Below, one piece after another: positions 34,177-43,554 of a DNA stretch of 64,000 bases. This DNA is from Bradyrhizobium algeriense (lineage in GTDB: Bacteria > Pseudomonadota > Alphaproteobacteria > Rhizobiales > Xanthobacteraceae). The DNA is taken from assembly GCF_036924595.1 (NCBI RefSeq), contig NZ_JAZHRV010000001.1, positions 186,001-250,000 of the forward strand, read 5' to 3'. The translations under genes and the position numbers were made by a program. The notes under the pieces are model-generated. The model did not search any database. It was not told where the DNA came from and was given only the letters and a program-made list of their open reading frames with translations. Position 1 is the stretch's first letter. Each line of letters opens with the position of its first letter.

Positions 34177-35214
34177 CTAGGCGACCTTCTTTTCAAGGCC
34201 GGTTTCCCACTCGCCCTTGCTCGCCAGCGCATTCATCCGCGCACGGTGCGTGAAGGCGCGCTGGCCCGCGGCGATGTTCTCGGCCTTACCCGACCACGCC
34301 TTTTGCGGCGCCGCCTGCAACGCCCGGCCATAGGAGAAGGTCAGTCTCCAAGGCAAACTGGAAGGGAGGCCGCCGATCCGGTTCATCGCGTTTAGATGCG
34401 CGGTCGCATCCTCATCGGATTGTCCGCCGGAAAGGAAGGCGATGCCCGGCACGGCTGCGGGAACACACGCCTTCAGGAGACGAACAGTCTTCTCGGCGAC
34501 TTCCTCGGCGGAAGCCTGCTTCGCGCACTTCTTGCCTGAAACGGCCATGTTGGGCTTCAGCACCATGCCTTCGAGTTCGACGCGCTGGACCCGCAATTCC
34601 TGGAACGTCTCGTTCAGCACACGCTGGGTGACGTCATAGCAGCGGTCAATGTCGTGATCGCCATCCATCAGCACTTCTGGCTCCACGATCGGCACGATCT
34701 GCGCCGCCTGGCACAGCGCGGCATAGCGCGCCAGCGCGTGCGCGTTGACGCTGATCGCGGTCATGGAGGGGATGCCCGCGCCGATGTCGATCACTGCGCG
34801 CCATTTGGCGAAGCGCGCGCCGCGTTCGTAATATTTCTTCAGGCGCTCGGCGAGCTTGTCGAGACCGACGGTGACCAGTTCGCCCGGACATTGCGGCAGC
34901 GCTTGCGTCCCCTCATCGACCTTGATGCCGGGGATCGCGCCGGACTGCTCGATCAGCTTGACCAGCGGCGTGCCGTCCTTCGCGTTCTGCCAGATCGTCT
35001 CGTCGTACAGGATCACGCCCGAGACGTACTTGCTCATCGCCTCGGTGGAGCGGAACAGCATCTCGCGATAGTCGCGGCGGTTCTCCTCGGTCGATTCGAC
35101 CTTGATGGCGTCAAAACGCTTCTTGATCGTGCCCGAGGATTCGTCGGCGGCGAGAATGCCCTTGCCCGGGGTGACCATGGCGAGGGCAACCTTGTTGAGG
35201 TCAGCAAGATTCAT
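34177..35214 (-). CDS. Fructose-bisphosphate aldolase, class I
   Basis: A 345-residue Schiff-base aldolase cleaving fructose-1,6-bisphosphate without a metal. It starts MNLADLNKVALAMVTPGKGILAADESSGTIKKRF, the class I hallmark, and contains VEPEVLMDGDHDI and LKPNMAVSGKKC around the active Lys region, then AFLSGGQSDEDAT. It follows the class II aldolase gene in the same direction, an unusual side-by-side pairing of two unrelated enzymes for one reaction. Confidence 0.95.
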   Translation of the reverse strand: MNLADLNKVALAMVTPGKGILAADESSGTIKKRFDAIKVESTEENRRDYREMLFRSTEAMSKYVSGVILYDETIWQNAKDGTPLVKLIEQSGAIPGIKVDEGTQALPQCPGELVTVGLDKLAERLKKYYERGARFAKWRAVIDIGAGIPSMTAISVNAHALARYAALCQAAQIVPIVEPEVLMDGDHDIDRCYDVTQRVLNETFQELRVQRVELEGMVLKPNMAVSGKKCAKQASAEEVAEKTVRLLKACVPAAVPGIAFLSGGQSDEDATAHLNAMNRIGGLPSSLPWRLTFSYGRALQAAPQKAWSGKAENIAAGQRAFTHRARMNALASKGEWETGLEKKVA

Positions 35215-35338
35215 CGAAGTTCTCCAGAAACATCATGCCCTTGCGCACCAAAATAGGCGGTTCTCGGGCAATTGCCTAGAAAACGTTCGTCGCAGCGGGG
35301 GTGTTTGCGAGGCGCGGGCGGCCGCTCAGGCGATCTTG

Positions 35339-36406
35339 TCAGGCGATCTTGGGGTCCAGCTCACCCTTGCTGTACCGCTTGGCCATTTCGGCCGTCGTCA
35401 GCACCTTCTTGATCTTGCTGGCCTGGCCTGCGGTATTGAATTCCTGCAGCCGCTGCTTGCACAGCTTGGCCATGGCTTCCATCGCGGGCTTGAGATATTT
35501 GCGCGGATCGAACTCTTCCGGATTGTCCTTCAGCACCTTGCGGATCTGCCCGGTCATCGCCATGCGGTTGTCGGTGTCGATGTTGATCTTGCGTACGCCA
35601 TTCTTGATGCCGCGCTGAATTTCGGACACCGGCACGCCCCAGGTCGGTTTCATCTTGCCGCCATTGGCGTTGATGATTTCCTGCAGGTCCTGCGGCACCG
35701 AGGACGAACCATGCATCACCAGATGCGTGTTCGGCAGCTTGCGATGGATCTCCTCGATCACCTTCATGGCGAGGATGTCGCCGTCCGGCTTGCGGGTGAA
35801 CTTGTAGGCGCCGTGTGAAGTGCCCATCGCGATCGCCAGCGCGTCGACTTTTGTCTCCTTGACGAACTTCACGGCTTCATCGGGGTTGGTGAGCAACTGG
35901 TCGTGCGACAGCTTGCCTTCCGCGCCGTGGCCGTCTTCCTTGTCGCCCATGCCGGTCTCGAGCGAGCCGAGCACGCCGAGCTCGCCTTCCACCGAGATGC
36001 CGCCGAGATGGGCCATGTCGGTGACGGTCTTGGTCACGCCGACGTTGTAGTCCCAGTCGCCGGGCGTTTTGCCGTCGGCCTTCAGCGAGCCGTCCATCAT
36101 GACCGAGGTGAAGCCGGCCTGGATCGCGGTCATGCAGGTCGCAGGTTCGTTGCCGTGATCGAGGTGCACGCAGACCGGAATCTGCGGATAGATTTCGGTG
36201 ACAGCGTCCATCATGTGGCGGAGCATGACGTCATTGGCGTAGGAGCGCGCGCCGCGCGAGGCCTGGATGATGACGGGAGCATCGAGCGAAGAGGCGGCCT
36301 CCATGATGGCCAGCGCCTGCTCCATATTGTTGATGTTGAAAGCCGGCACCCCGTAATCGTGCTCTGCCGCATGATCGAGCAGTTGACGCAAGGTAATGCG
36401 AGCCAT
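35339..36406 (-). CDS. Fructose-bisphosphate aldolase, class II (Calvin-type)
   Basis: A 355-residue zinc-dependent aldolase of glycolysis, gluconeogenesis and the Calvin cycle. It starts [30 protein letters not shown]; metal ligands lie in [20 protein letters not shown] and [11 protein letters not shown]. The length and text match the CbbA/Fba long form of Alphaproteobacteria. It lies 50 bp after pgk and should share its transcript. Confidence 0.95.
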   Translation of the reverse strand: MARITLRQLLDHAAEHDYGVPAFNINNMEQALAIMEAASSLDAPVIIQASRGARSYANDVMLRHMMDAVTEIYPQIPVCVHLDHGNEPATCMTAIQAGFTSVMMDGSLKADGKTPGDWDYNVGVTKTVTDMAHLGGISVEGELGVLGSLETGMGDKEDGHGAEGKLSHDQLLTNPDEAVKFVKETKVDALAIAMGTSHGAYKFTRKPDGDILAMKVIEEIHRKLPNTHLVMHGSSSVPQDLQEIINANGGKMKPTWGVPVSEIQRGIKNGVRKINIDTDNRMAMTGQIRKVLKDNPEEFDPRKYLKPAMEAMAKLCKQRLQEFNTAGQASKIKKVLTTAEMAKRYSKGELDPKIA

Positions 36407-36456
36407 TCAAATTCTCCTGTATTTGCCGCGCCTTTGGCGCTCCATTAAATCTTGGC

Positions 36457-37653
36457 TTAACGCTGCTTCAGAACTTCCACGCCAGGCAGCGGTTTGCCTT
36501 CCATCCATTCGAGAAACGCGCCGCCGGCCGTCGAAACATAGGAAAAATCGCCTGATACGCCGGCCTGGTTCAGCGCCGCAACGGTGTCGCCGCCACCCGC
36601 AACCGAAATCAGTTTCTTCGCCTTGGTACGCTCTGCCGCGTGCTTGGCCGCAACCACCGTGCCGCGGTCGAACGGCGTCATTTCGAATGCGCCGAGCGGG
36701 CCGTTCCAGACCAGCGTCTTGGCGTCGTCGATCGCGGCGTGAATCCGCGCGGTCGATTGCGGGCCGACGTCGAGGATCATGCCGTCGGCCGGAATGGCGT
36801 CGAGCCCATAGGCGTGCGAGGGCGAGTTGGCCGCGAAGTGATAGGCGACCACGGCATCGACGGGCAGGATAATGGCGCAGTTCGCGGCACTGGCCTTTTC
36901 CATGATGCGCAGCGCGGTCGCCGCGAGATCTTTCTCCGCCAGCGATTTGCCGACGCCGACGCCTTGCGCGTGCAGGAAGGTGTTGGCCATGCCGCCGCCG
37001 ATGACGAGGGCATCGACCTTGCTGACGAGGTTTTCCAAGAGGTCGATTTTGGTCGATACCTTGGCGCCGCCGATGATCGCGATGACCGGCTTGGTCGGCG
37101 CTTCCAGCGCCTTCTCAAGCGCAGTGAGTTCGGCCTGCATGGTGCGGCCGGCATAGGCGGGTAGCTTGTGGCCAAGGCCTTCGGTCGTAGCATGCGCGCG
37201 GTGCGCGGCCGAGAACGCGTCGTTGACCCAGATGTCGCCGAGCTTGGCGAGTTCGGCTACGAACGCGGGATCGTTCTTCTCTTCCTCTTTATGGAAGCGG
37301 GTGTTTTCCAGGCAGAGGATGTCGCCATCCTTCATGGCGGCCACGGCCTTGGCGGCGGCCTCACCGATGCAGTCGTCGGCGAAGGCGACCGGCTTCTTGA
37401 TCACCTGCCCAAGCGCCGCGGCGACGGGTTTGAGCGAATCCTTGGCGTCGCGTCCCTTTGGCCGGCCGAAATGGGCGAGCAGGACGACCTTGCCGCCCTT
37501 GTCCGAAATTTCGGTGATGGTCGGCGCGACGCGCTCGAGCCTGGTCGCGTCGGAAACGCGGCCGTTCTCCATGGGCACGTTGAGGTCGACGCGCAGCAGC
37601 ACGCGCTTGCCCTTCACGTCGACGTCATCGAGGGTGCGGAATGTTTTCGACAT
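36457..37653 (-). CDS. pgk: Phosphoglycerate kinase
   Basis: A 398-residue enzyme interconverting 1,3-bisphosphoglycerate and 3-phosphoglycerate with ATP. Landmarks: [48 protein letters not shown] and [12 protein letters not shown]. Normal length. It lies between gap (upstream) and the class II aldolase. A palindromic repeat sits in the gap–pgk spacer. Confidence 0.96.
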   Translation of the reverse strand: MSKTFRTLDDVDVKGKRVLLRVDLNVPMENGRVSDATRLERVAPTITEISDKGGKVVLLAHFGRPKGRDAKDSLKPVAAALGQVIKKPVAFADDCIGEAAAKAVAAMKDGDILCLENTRFHKEEEKNDPAFVAELAKLGDIWVNDAFSAAHRAHATTEGLGHKLPAYAGRTMQAELTALEKALEAPTKPVIAIIGGAKVSTKIDLLENLVSKVDALVIGGGMANTFLHAQGVGVGKSLAEKDLAATALRIMEKASAANCAIILPVDAVVAYHFAANSPSHAYGLDAIPADGMILDVGPQSTARIHAAIDDAKTLVWNGPLGAFEMTPFDRGTVVAAKHAAERTKAKKLISVAGGGDTVAALNQAGVSGDFSYVSTAGGAFLEWMEGKPLPGVEVLKQR

Positions 37654-37665
37654 TGGCGCTCTCTT

Positions 37666-37772
37666 GTCCCGGGCGCACGGCGGCGCGAAGTGCCGCTGTG
37701 CTGAACCGGGACCTACACTGGATGGGTCCCGGCTCTGCGTCGCGCCACTTCGTGCCGCGCCGCGTCCGGGAC
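37666..37772. repeat. Palindromic repeat inside the gap–pgk spacer
   Basis: GTCCCGGGCGCACGGCGGCG and the inverted CGTGCCGCGCCGCGTCCGGGAC end an approximately 107-bp element with further internal symmetry (CCGGGACC...GGTCCCGG). It fills the spacer of two co-directional glycolytic genes and could lower or uncouple pgk expression. Confidence 0.65.
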
Positions 37773-37779
37773 ACGAGAC

Positions 37780-38787
37780 TTACAGCAGCTTCCCCATCGC
37801 CACGGCGGTGTCGGCCATGCGGTTGGAGAAGCCCCATTCATTGTCGTACCAGGACATCACGCGCACCAGCGTGCCGTTTTGCACCTTGGTCTGGTCCTCG
37901 TGGAACGTCGACGAGTGGGGATCGTGGTTGAAGTCGATCGAGACGTTCGGCGCGGTGGTATAGCCCAAGATCCCTTTGAGCTGCTGCTCGGAGGCGCGCT
38001 TCATCGCCGCGTTGATTTCCTTCACATCGGTGGCGCGCTTGGCGACGATCTTGAGATCGACCACCGAGACGTTCGGGGTCGGCACGCGGATCGCGACGCC
38101 GTCGAGCTTGCCCTTCAGTTCCGGCAGCACGAGGCCGATCGCCTTTGCAGCACCGGTCGAAGTCGGGATCATCGACATCGCCGCTGCGCGGCCGCGATAG
38201 AGATCCTTGTGCAGGGTATCGAGCGTCGGCTGGTCGCCGGTATAGGCGTGGATCGTGGTCATGAAGCCGGTCTCGATGCCCACGGTGTCGTTCAGCACCT
38301 TGGCGACCGGCGCGAGGCAGTTGGTTGTGCAGGAGCCGTTGGAGACGATCAAATGATCCTTGGTCAGGGTGTCATGGTTGACGCCGTAGACGATGGTCGC
38401 ATCGGCGTTCTCGCCAGGCGCCGATATCAGGACGCGCTTGGCGCCGGCGGTCAGATGCGCGGAGGCCTTGTCCTTGGCGGTGAAGATGCCAGTGCATTCC
38501 AGCGCGATATCGACGCCGAGGGCCTTCCACGGCAGCTTGGAGGGATCGCGCTCGGCGGAAACCTTGATCTTGCCGTTGCCGAGGCTGAGCGAGTCGCCGT
38601 CGACGGTCACGGTGCCGGGGAAGCGGCCATGCACGGAATCGAAGCGCAGCAGGTGGGCGTTGGTCTCGACCGGGCCAAGATCGTTGATCCCGACCACCTC
38701 GATATCCTTGCGGCCGGATTCGGCGATGGCTCGCAAGATATTGCGGCCGATGCGGCCAAATCCGTTGATCCCGACGCGGATTGCCAT
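37780..38787 (-). CDS. gap: Glyceraldehyde-3-phosphate dehydrogenase, type I
   Basis: A 335-residue NAD(P)-dependent enzyme of central carbon metabolism. Landmarks: [16 protein letters not shown], the active-site [12 protein letters not shown] (catalytic Cys) and [16 protein letters not shown] at the C-terminus. Normal length. It is transcribed after tkt, 139 bp downstream of it, in the order tkt–gap–pgk–fba seen in many Alphaproteobacteria. Confidence 0.97.
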   Translation of the reverse strand: MAIRVGINGFGRIGRNILRAIAESGRKDIEVVGINDLGPVETNAHLLRFDSVHGRFPGTVTVDGDSLSLGNGKIKVSAERDPSKLPWKALGVDIALECTGIFTAKDKASAHLTAGAKRVLISAPGENADATIVYGVNHDTLTKDHLIVSNGSCTTNCLAPVAKVLNDTVGIETGFMTTIHAYTGDQPTLDTLHKDLYRGRAAAMSMIPTSTGAAKAIGLVLPELKGKLDGVAIRVPTPNVSVVDLKIVAKRATDVKEINAAMKRASEQQLKGILGYTTAPNVSIDFNHDPHSSTFHEDQTKVQNGTLVRVMSWYDNEWGFSNRMADTAVAMGKLL

Positions 38788-38926
38788 GCTCGTTTCTCCT
38801 CTAATAGCCGGTGCCGGCCCCGCGGAGACGTTCCACGGAGGTGCTTACGGCGGAACGCCCGGTTCGGCCGGGCGGGAACGGTCAAGATGGGGTCTAGGTA
38901 GTCCTTTTTCCCAGCAATCTCAACCG

Positions 38927-40912
38927 TCAGCCCAAGCGCTTCAGGGCAGCGTTAACGACGGTCTCGGCGGTAATTCCGAAGTGCCTGAAAAGGTCCTTGG
39001 CGGGCGCGCTGGCACCGAAACCGTGCATGCCCACGAATTCACCATCCGGGCCGATCACGGCATCCCAGCCCCAGCGCACCGCGGCCTCGATGGCGATCTT
39101 GACCGGGGCGTTGCCGATGATGGCCTTCCGCCGGTCCGCCGGCTGTGAAAGCAGCAATTCGAGCGAGGGCACCGAAACCACCCGCGACGCGATGCCGCGT
39201 TCCGCCAGCTGCTTCTGGGCGGCCACCGCGATTTCGACCTCGGAGCCCGAGGCGAACAGAGACACCTTGGCGTCGCCCTGCGCCGCGACCAGCTCATAGG
39301 CGCCATGCGCGCAAGGATTGTCGTTTGGCGCTGAGGTGCGCAGTTGCGGCAGGTTCTGGCGGGTCAGCGCCAGCACGGTCGGGCCGTCGATACGGTTGAG
39401 CGCCAGCTCCCAGCATTCCGTTACCTCGACGGCGTCGCAGGGCCGGAACACGCGCATGTTGGGAATCGCACGCAGCGCGGCGAGGTGTTCGACCGGCTGA
39501 TGCGTCGGGCCGTCCTCGCCGAGCCCGATTGAATCATGGGTCATCACGTAAACGACGCCGTTGCCCATCAGCGCGGCCAACCGCATCGCAGGCCGCGCGT
39601 AGTCCGTGAACACCAGGAAGGTGGCGCCGTTCGGCGCAAAACCGCCATGCAGGAAGATGCCGTTCATGGCCGCCGCCATGCCGTGCTCGCGGATGCCGTA
39701 ATGGATGAAGCGGCCCTTCGGCGTTTTGGCGGAGAACGCCACCGCCGATTTCGCCTTGTTGTTGTTGGAGCCGGTGAGGTCGGCGGAGCCGGCCAAAAAT
39801 TCCATCGGCATCGCTGCTGCGATCGCCTCGATGGCGGATTCGGATGATTTCCGCGTGGCGACATTCTGGGGCGTTTCCAGCAGCGCCTTCTTGTGCGCGC
39901 GCAGCGCCTTCGCGAGCGAAGCCGGCCGTTCGTGCCGCATCCGCCGCTCGAACTCGGCGCGCTTGCGGCTGCCGAGTTCGTCGAAGCGGGCCTGCCATTC
40001 CTCGCGCGCGGCAGCGCCGCGGCTGCCGGCCGCACGCCATGCTTTCAAGACATCGTCGGGTACGGAGAACGGCTCAAGCGAGATGCCGAGCTTTTCCTTG
40101 GCGCCCTTGAGTTCGTCGGCGCCGAGCGCCTCGCCATGGGCTTTCGCCGTGCCGGCCCGAGTCGGCGCGCCGTAGCCGATGGTGGTCTTGCAGGCGATCA
40201 GCGACGGCTTGTTGGATTTCTGCGCGCGGGTGATCGCGGCTGCAATCGCCTTCGGATCTTGGCCGTCGATCAGCTCGGCCGCCCAACCCGCGGACTTGAA
40301 TCGCTTCACCTGGTCGACCGAATCGGCGAGCGAGGTCGGGCCGTCGATCGAGATGCCGTTGTCGTCATACAGCACGATCATCTTGTTCAGCTTCCAATGG
40401 CCCGCCATGGCGATCGCTTCCTGCGACACGCCCTCCATCAGGTCGCCGTCGGAGGCGAGCACGTAAGTGTGATGCCCGACCACCTTCTTGCCGAACTCGG
40501 CTGCGAGCATCTTTTCCGCCAGCGCCATGCCGACCGCGGTGGCGATGCCTTGGCCGAGCGGGCCGGTGGTGGTCTCGACGCCGCTGGTCTCGAAGTTTTC
40601 CGGGTGTCCCGGCGTCTTGGAGTTGAGCTGGCGGAAATTCCTGATCTGGTCGAGCGTCATGTCCTTGTTACCGGTCAGGTACAGCAAGGCATAGAGCAGC
40701 ATCGAGCCGTGTCCGGCCGAGAGCACGAAGCGGTCACGGTCCGGCCAGGTCGGATCAGTTGCGTCGAATTTGAGGAACTGTGTGAACAGCACGGTCGCGA
40801 CGTCGGCGGCGCCCATCGGCAAGCCCGGGTGGCCGGATTTCGCCTTTTCGACGGCATCCATGGCAAGCCCGCGAATCGCATTGGCCATACGGGTATGATC
40901 GACCTGCGTCAT
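38927..40912 (-). CDS. tkt: Transketolase
   Basis: A 661-residue thiamine-diphosphate enzyme of the pentose phosphate and Calvin pathways. Landmarks: [38 protein letters not shown]...[16 protein letters not shown] (ThDP/Mg site), [28 protein letters not shown] and [17 protein letters not shown]. Full length. First gene of the leftward carbon-metabolism run. The 288 bp between it and the DUF4164 gene should hold divergent promoters; no clear box was identified. Confidence 0.97.
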   Translation of the reverse strand: MTQVDHTRMANAIRGLAMDAVEKAKSGHPGLPMGAADVATVLFTQFLKFDATDPTWPDRDRFVLSAGHGSMLLYALLYLTGNKDMTLDQIRNFRQLNSKTPGHPENFETSGVETTTGPLGQGIATAVGMALAEKMLAAEFGKKVVGHHTYVLASDGDLMEGVSQEAIAMAGHWKLNKMIVLYDDNGISIDGPTSLADSVDQVKRFKSAGWAAELIDGQDPKAIAAAITRAQKSNKPSLIACKTTIGYGAPTRAGTAKAHGEALGADELKGAKEKLGISLEPFSVPDDVLKAWRAAGSRGAAAREEWQARFDELGSRKRAEFERRMRHERPASLAKALRAHKKALLETPQNVATRKSSESAIEAIAAAMPMEFLAGSADLTGSNNNKAKSAVAFSAKTPKGRFIHYGIREHGMAAAMNGIFLHGGFAPNGATFLVFTDYARPAMRLAALMGNGVVYVMTHDSIGLGEDGPTHQPVEHLAALRAIPNMRVFRPCDAVEVTECWELALNRIDGPTVLALTRQNLPQLRTSAPNDNPCAHGAYELVAAQGDAKVSLFASGSEVEIAVAAQKQLAERGIASRVVSVPSLELLLSQPADRRKAIIGNAPVKIAIEAAVRWGWDAVIGPDGEFVGMHGFGASAPAKDLFRHFGITAETVVNAALKRLG

Positions 40913-41200
40913 GATGAAAATCCGCCTGAAATGAGGTGCTTGGTTGCGGTACGTACCGGGCGAAAGGCCGCAATACGGGCGTGGATTAGGGGAAAGTCGG
41001 GGCTGGATAGCACCTCAATCCCCGTGAGTCCAAGGCGAGGAAACGCCCTTTTGGTGCGAAAAGTTGCTTAGCAGTGCATAGCTTCGCGCGGGCGTTGCGA
41101 TTCGCTCGCTTGCCACGTAAATTTCGTGCTCTAACCGCTTGCCGAACCGCGGATTTTGCTGCCGTGCGGCGGGCTCACGCGAAGGTGCGCGCTGTCTCTC

Positions 41201-41521
41201 ATGAGCGATCGTCACACTAACGGTGTCGGCAATGCCGAGCCGGTCCAAGTCGACATCGACGCCGCCACACGGCGCCTGATGCTGGCGCTCGATGCGCTCG
41301 AGGCGGCGGCGGAACGGCGACGCGACGCCGACCGCGACGAGAACGAGCTGGCGAGCCGGATCCAGGCGCTCGGCGCCGATCGCTCGCGGCTCGCCGACGA
41401 ACTCGACGGCTCGCTGGTGAAGACGCGGCGGCTGGAGCGCACCAACCGCGAGGTATCAGAAAAACTGGATGTCGCGATCGGCACCATCCGTGCGGTGCTC
41501 GATGCCGGAGAGGATGAATGA
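41201..41521 (+). CDS. DUF4164 family coiled-coil protein upstream of zapA
   Basis: A 106-residue, almost entirely coiled-coil protein (ATRRLMLALDALEAAAERRRDADRDENELASRIQAL). It resembles DUF4164, regularly found just before zapA in Rhizobiales, suggesting a link with cell division. Its stop overlaps the zapA start (ATGA, 41518–41521), implying coupled translation. ATG 41201 is preferred to ATG 41156. Confidence 0.8.
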   Translation: MSDRHTNGVGNAEPVQVDIDAATRRLMLALDALEAAAERRRDADRDENELASRIQALGADRSRLADELDGSLVKTRRLERTNREVSEKLDVAIGTIRAVLDAGEDE

Positions 41522-41901
41522 GCCACATCAACGTCACCATCAACGGCCGGCAGTATCGCATGGCCTGCGAGGAAGGGCAGGAAGTGCGGCTCCTAAAACT
41601 CGCCGAGAGCCTGGAAACGCGGGTCGGCGAGTTGCGCGGCAAGTTCGGCGAGATCGGCGATGCGCGCCTCACGGTGATGGCGGCGCTCACCGTGTGCGAC
41701 GAACTGCTGGATGCCAACGCCCGCATCCGCGCGCTGGAGGGTGAACTCGAAACCCTGCGCAACGTTCGCGTCGCCGCCGCCGACCGCGCCAAGGCCACCC
41801 AGGTCGCAGTCGCCAACGCACTCAACGCCGCCGCCGACCGCATCGAGAAGACCACGCAGATGCTCAACCGCACCATCGGCAGCGGCGTCGCGATCGGGTG
41901 A
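41518..41901 (+). CDS. zapA: Cell division protein ZapA
   Basis: A 127-residue FtsZ-ring-associated protein. It begins MSHINVTINGRQYRMACEEGQE and continues with LLKLAESLETRVGELR and the VMAALTVCDELLDA helix, standard ZapA text, then a long C-terminal coiled coil. Translationally coupled to the DUF4164 gene. In Alphaproteobacteria zapA is commonly followed by 6S RNA and fthC, as here once the DUF559 insertion is discounted. Confidence 0.9.
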   Translation: MSHINVTINGRQYRMACEEGQEVRLLKLAESLETRVGELRGKFGEIGDARLTVMAALTVCDELLDANARIRALEGELETLRNVRVAAADRAKATQVAVANALNAAADRIEKTTQMLNRTIGSGVAIG

Positions 41902-41928
41902 AGCCCACCGTTACCGCTGGCTTCTTCT

Positions 41929-41968
41929 TACCCTCCCCTGGAGGGGGAGGGTCGCCGCGCAGCGGCGG
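41929..41968. repeat. CCCTCCCC/GGGGAGGG palindrome, left border of the DUF559 segment
   Basis: ACCCTCCCCTGGAGGGGGAGGGT followed by GC-rich CGCCGCGCAGCGGCG. A matching CCCTCCCC...AGGGGAGGG palindrome lies on the other side of the DUF559 gene (42448–42472). Together they enclose the DUF559 pseudogene. Confidence 0.7.
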
Positions 41969-41982
41969 GGCGGGGTGAAAGT

Positions 41983-42401
41983 CTATCGTCGTCGGAGGTG
42001 CTTCAGTGGAAAGGCCTCTGCTTCACGGGAGCCATACAGCTCCACATGAATCCGTTCGAGCACCGCATTCAGATCACCGGTTACATCGGAGTTCCAGAAG
42101 CGGATAACGCGGTATCCTTTTCGAGCCACGCTTGACGTTCTCTGTCGTGCTTGGCAGTTGCGTCGTCGTTGTGATGCCCGCCATCGAGCTCAATGACCAG
42201 ACGCTTTGCCGGACAGAAAAAGTCTACGACGTAGCGGCCGATCGGTGCTTGCCGCCGGAAATGTGTGCCTTCGATCGGCAGTTCTTTTAGCGCACGCCAG
42301 AGCGTGCGCTCGCGCGGCGTCGTATTGGCCCGCAGTTTCTTGGCTGCTGCGCGGCGGATTGCGGTTGAAATCATTGCCTGTCGTGCTCGCGGATAGATCA
42401 C
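41983..42401 (-). pseudogene. DUF559 (endonuclease-fold) protein, frameshifted
   Basis: DUF559 proteins have a Vsr/restriction-endonuclease-like fold. The leftward reading runs from 42401 through LRANTTPRERTLWRALKEL, HFRRQAPIGRYVVDFFCPAKRLVIELDGGHH to RQAWLEK near 42120, then breaks into a short wrong tail (DTALSASGTPM). Shifting frame by one base restores the family end: GYRVIRFWNSDVTGDLNAVLERI, then HVELYGS and a stop at 41983. A single-base loss near the CTTTTC run at 42117–42122 explains it. Catalytic-type residues (DFFC, ELDGGHH) lie before the break. A sequencing error in the A-run is possible. Confidence 0.8.
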
Positions 42402-42447
42402 CGCACCCCGTTCGCATTGGCGCTGCTGCGCATCGCCAATGCGAGCG

Positions 42448-42472
42448 ACCCTCCCCCTACAGGGGAGGGTGA
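42448..42472. repeat. CCCTCCCC palindrome, right border of the DUF559 segment
   Basis: CCCTCCCCCTACAGGGGAGGG is a hairpin matching the one at 41929–41968. It precedes the 6S RNA region. Confidence 0.65.
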
Positions 42473-42599
42473 AGCAGAGCGCAATCTAAAGGAGAATTAC
42501 AAATATCTCCACCTCGAGATCGCTCGTTCGTATCGAGCCTTGCGCCTCACGCGCCCGGGGATGACGAAGAAGGCCTATCGGTAACCGCTGGCGGATTCG

Positions 42600-42757
42600 G
42601 TCCGTAACCCCTACATTGGTTCCGCGAAGCTGCGTCGTGCGTCAGGAGCCATATATCCCCGGGGCCTTATCGATCCTTTAGGGAACTGTCCCTGGCCGGG
42701 TCCGTGGATCCGGGCATATGGTGCCCACCTACTTTCGTAGGGAACTCCGGGATCGAG
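42600..42757 (+). ncRNA. ssrS: 6S RNA
   Basis: 6S RNA mimics an open promoter and binds housekeeping RNA polymerase holoenzyme. The call rests on location (between zapA and fthC, the usual alphaproteobacterial site) and on folding: CCCTAC (42609–42614) pairs with GTAGGG (42737–42742), CCATAT (42649 on) with ATATGG (42716 on), with further G/C-rich arms around ATCCCCGGGGCC and CCTGGCCGGG. Ends are approximate. ORFs across this stretch on either strand are spurious. Confidence 0.7.
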
Positions 42758-42855
42758 TGCTTCAACGGCGTTCGCGGCTTCGCACTTTGATTTTGTCGGT
42801 CGGTTTGATTCCACGTTTTTCGGTGCATTGCCGTCTGCTGCGGCGTGCCGAGCCG

Positions 42856-42948
42856 TAGCCCGGATGGAGCGAAGCGCAATTCCGGGACAGGGTTTGTTTG
42901 GTTGCGAGATGGTCCCCCGGATTTCGCTTCGCTCCATCCGGGCTACGA
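42856..42948. repeat. Palindromic repeat upstream of fthC
   Basis: TAGCCCGGATGGAGCGAAGCG and CGCTTCGCTCCATCCGGGCTA are perfect inverted arms about 50 bp apart. It lies between the 6S RNA and the fthC start and may stop read-through or insulate the two units. Confidence 0.8.
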
Positions 42949-42975
42949 TTGCTCTGGAATCGGTTCATTCATCGC

Positions 42976-43551
42976 ATGACCGCAACTCCGTCGAAAGCCG
43001 ACCTCCGCTCCGCCGCGCTGGCGAAACGCGATGCGTTGAGCGATGAACAACGCGCGACCTCGGCACAAGCCATGGCCAAGCGCGGCGTGCCGTTCACGAT
43101 TCTGCCCGGCATGGTCGTGTCAGGCTATTCGCCGATCCGCAGCGAGATCGATCCCGCACCCTTGATGCGCAAGCTCGCCGAGCAGGGCGCGAAGCTGGCG
43201 CTGCCGGCGGTGATGGCGCGCGGAAAATCGCTGGCGTTTCGCGCATGGTCGCCCGACGATCGGCTGATGATGGGGCCGCTCGGTATCCTCGAGCCGTCGC
43301 CGGCCGCCGTCGAACTCATTCCCGATATCATGCTGGTGCCGCTGGCGGCGTTCGACCGCGAGGGCCACCGTATCGGCTATGGCGCAGGCCATTATGACTT
43401 CACGCTCGCCCATTTGCGTAAAGTGAAGGCCATCACGGCTGTCGGCATCGCCTTCTCGTTGCAGGAAATAAAAGCTGTTCCCGCGCTGCCGCACGACGTG
43501 GCGCTGGATTATGTGCTAACGGAAAAGAAAGTGTTCGATTTCCGGAGCTGA
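42976..43551 (+). CDS. fthC: 5-formyltetrahydrofolate cyclo-ligase
   Basis: A 191-residue enzyme converting 5-formyl-THF to 5,10-methenyl-THF with ATP. Landmarks: KADLRSAALAKRDAL, SGYSPIRSEIDPAPLM, LVPLAAFDREGHRIGYGAGHYDFTL (substrate/ATP site). ATG 42976 is chosen because the longer reading from 42898 runs through the palindromic repeat. It is followed three bases later by the YmdB-like gene. Confidence 0.9.
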   Translation: MTATPSKADLRSAALAKRDALSDEQRATSAQAMAKRGVPFTILPGMVVSGYSPIRSEIDPAPLMRKLAEQGAKLALPAVMARGKSLAFRAWSPDDRLMMGPLGILEPSPAAVELIPDIMLVPLAAFDREGHRIGYGAGHYDFTLAHLRKVKAITAVGIAFSLQEIKAVPALPHDVALDYVLTEKKVFDFRS

Positions 43552-43554
43552 ACT

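Noticed and set aside
42611..42968. Overlapping ORFs between the DUF559 segment and fthC
   Set aside because: They translate the 6S RNA and a palindromic repeat and have no protein-like composition.
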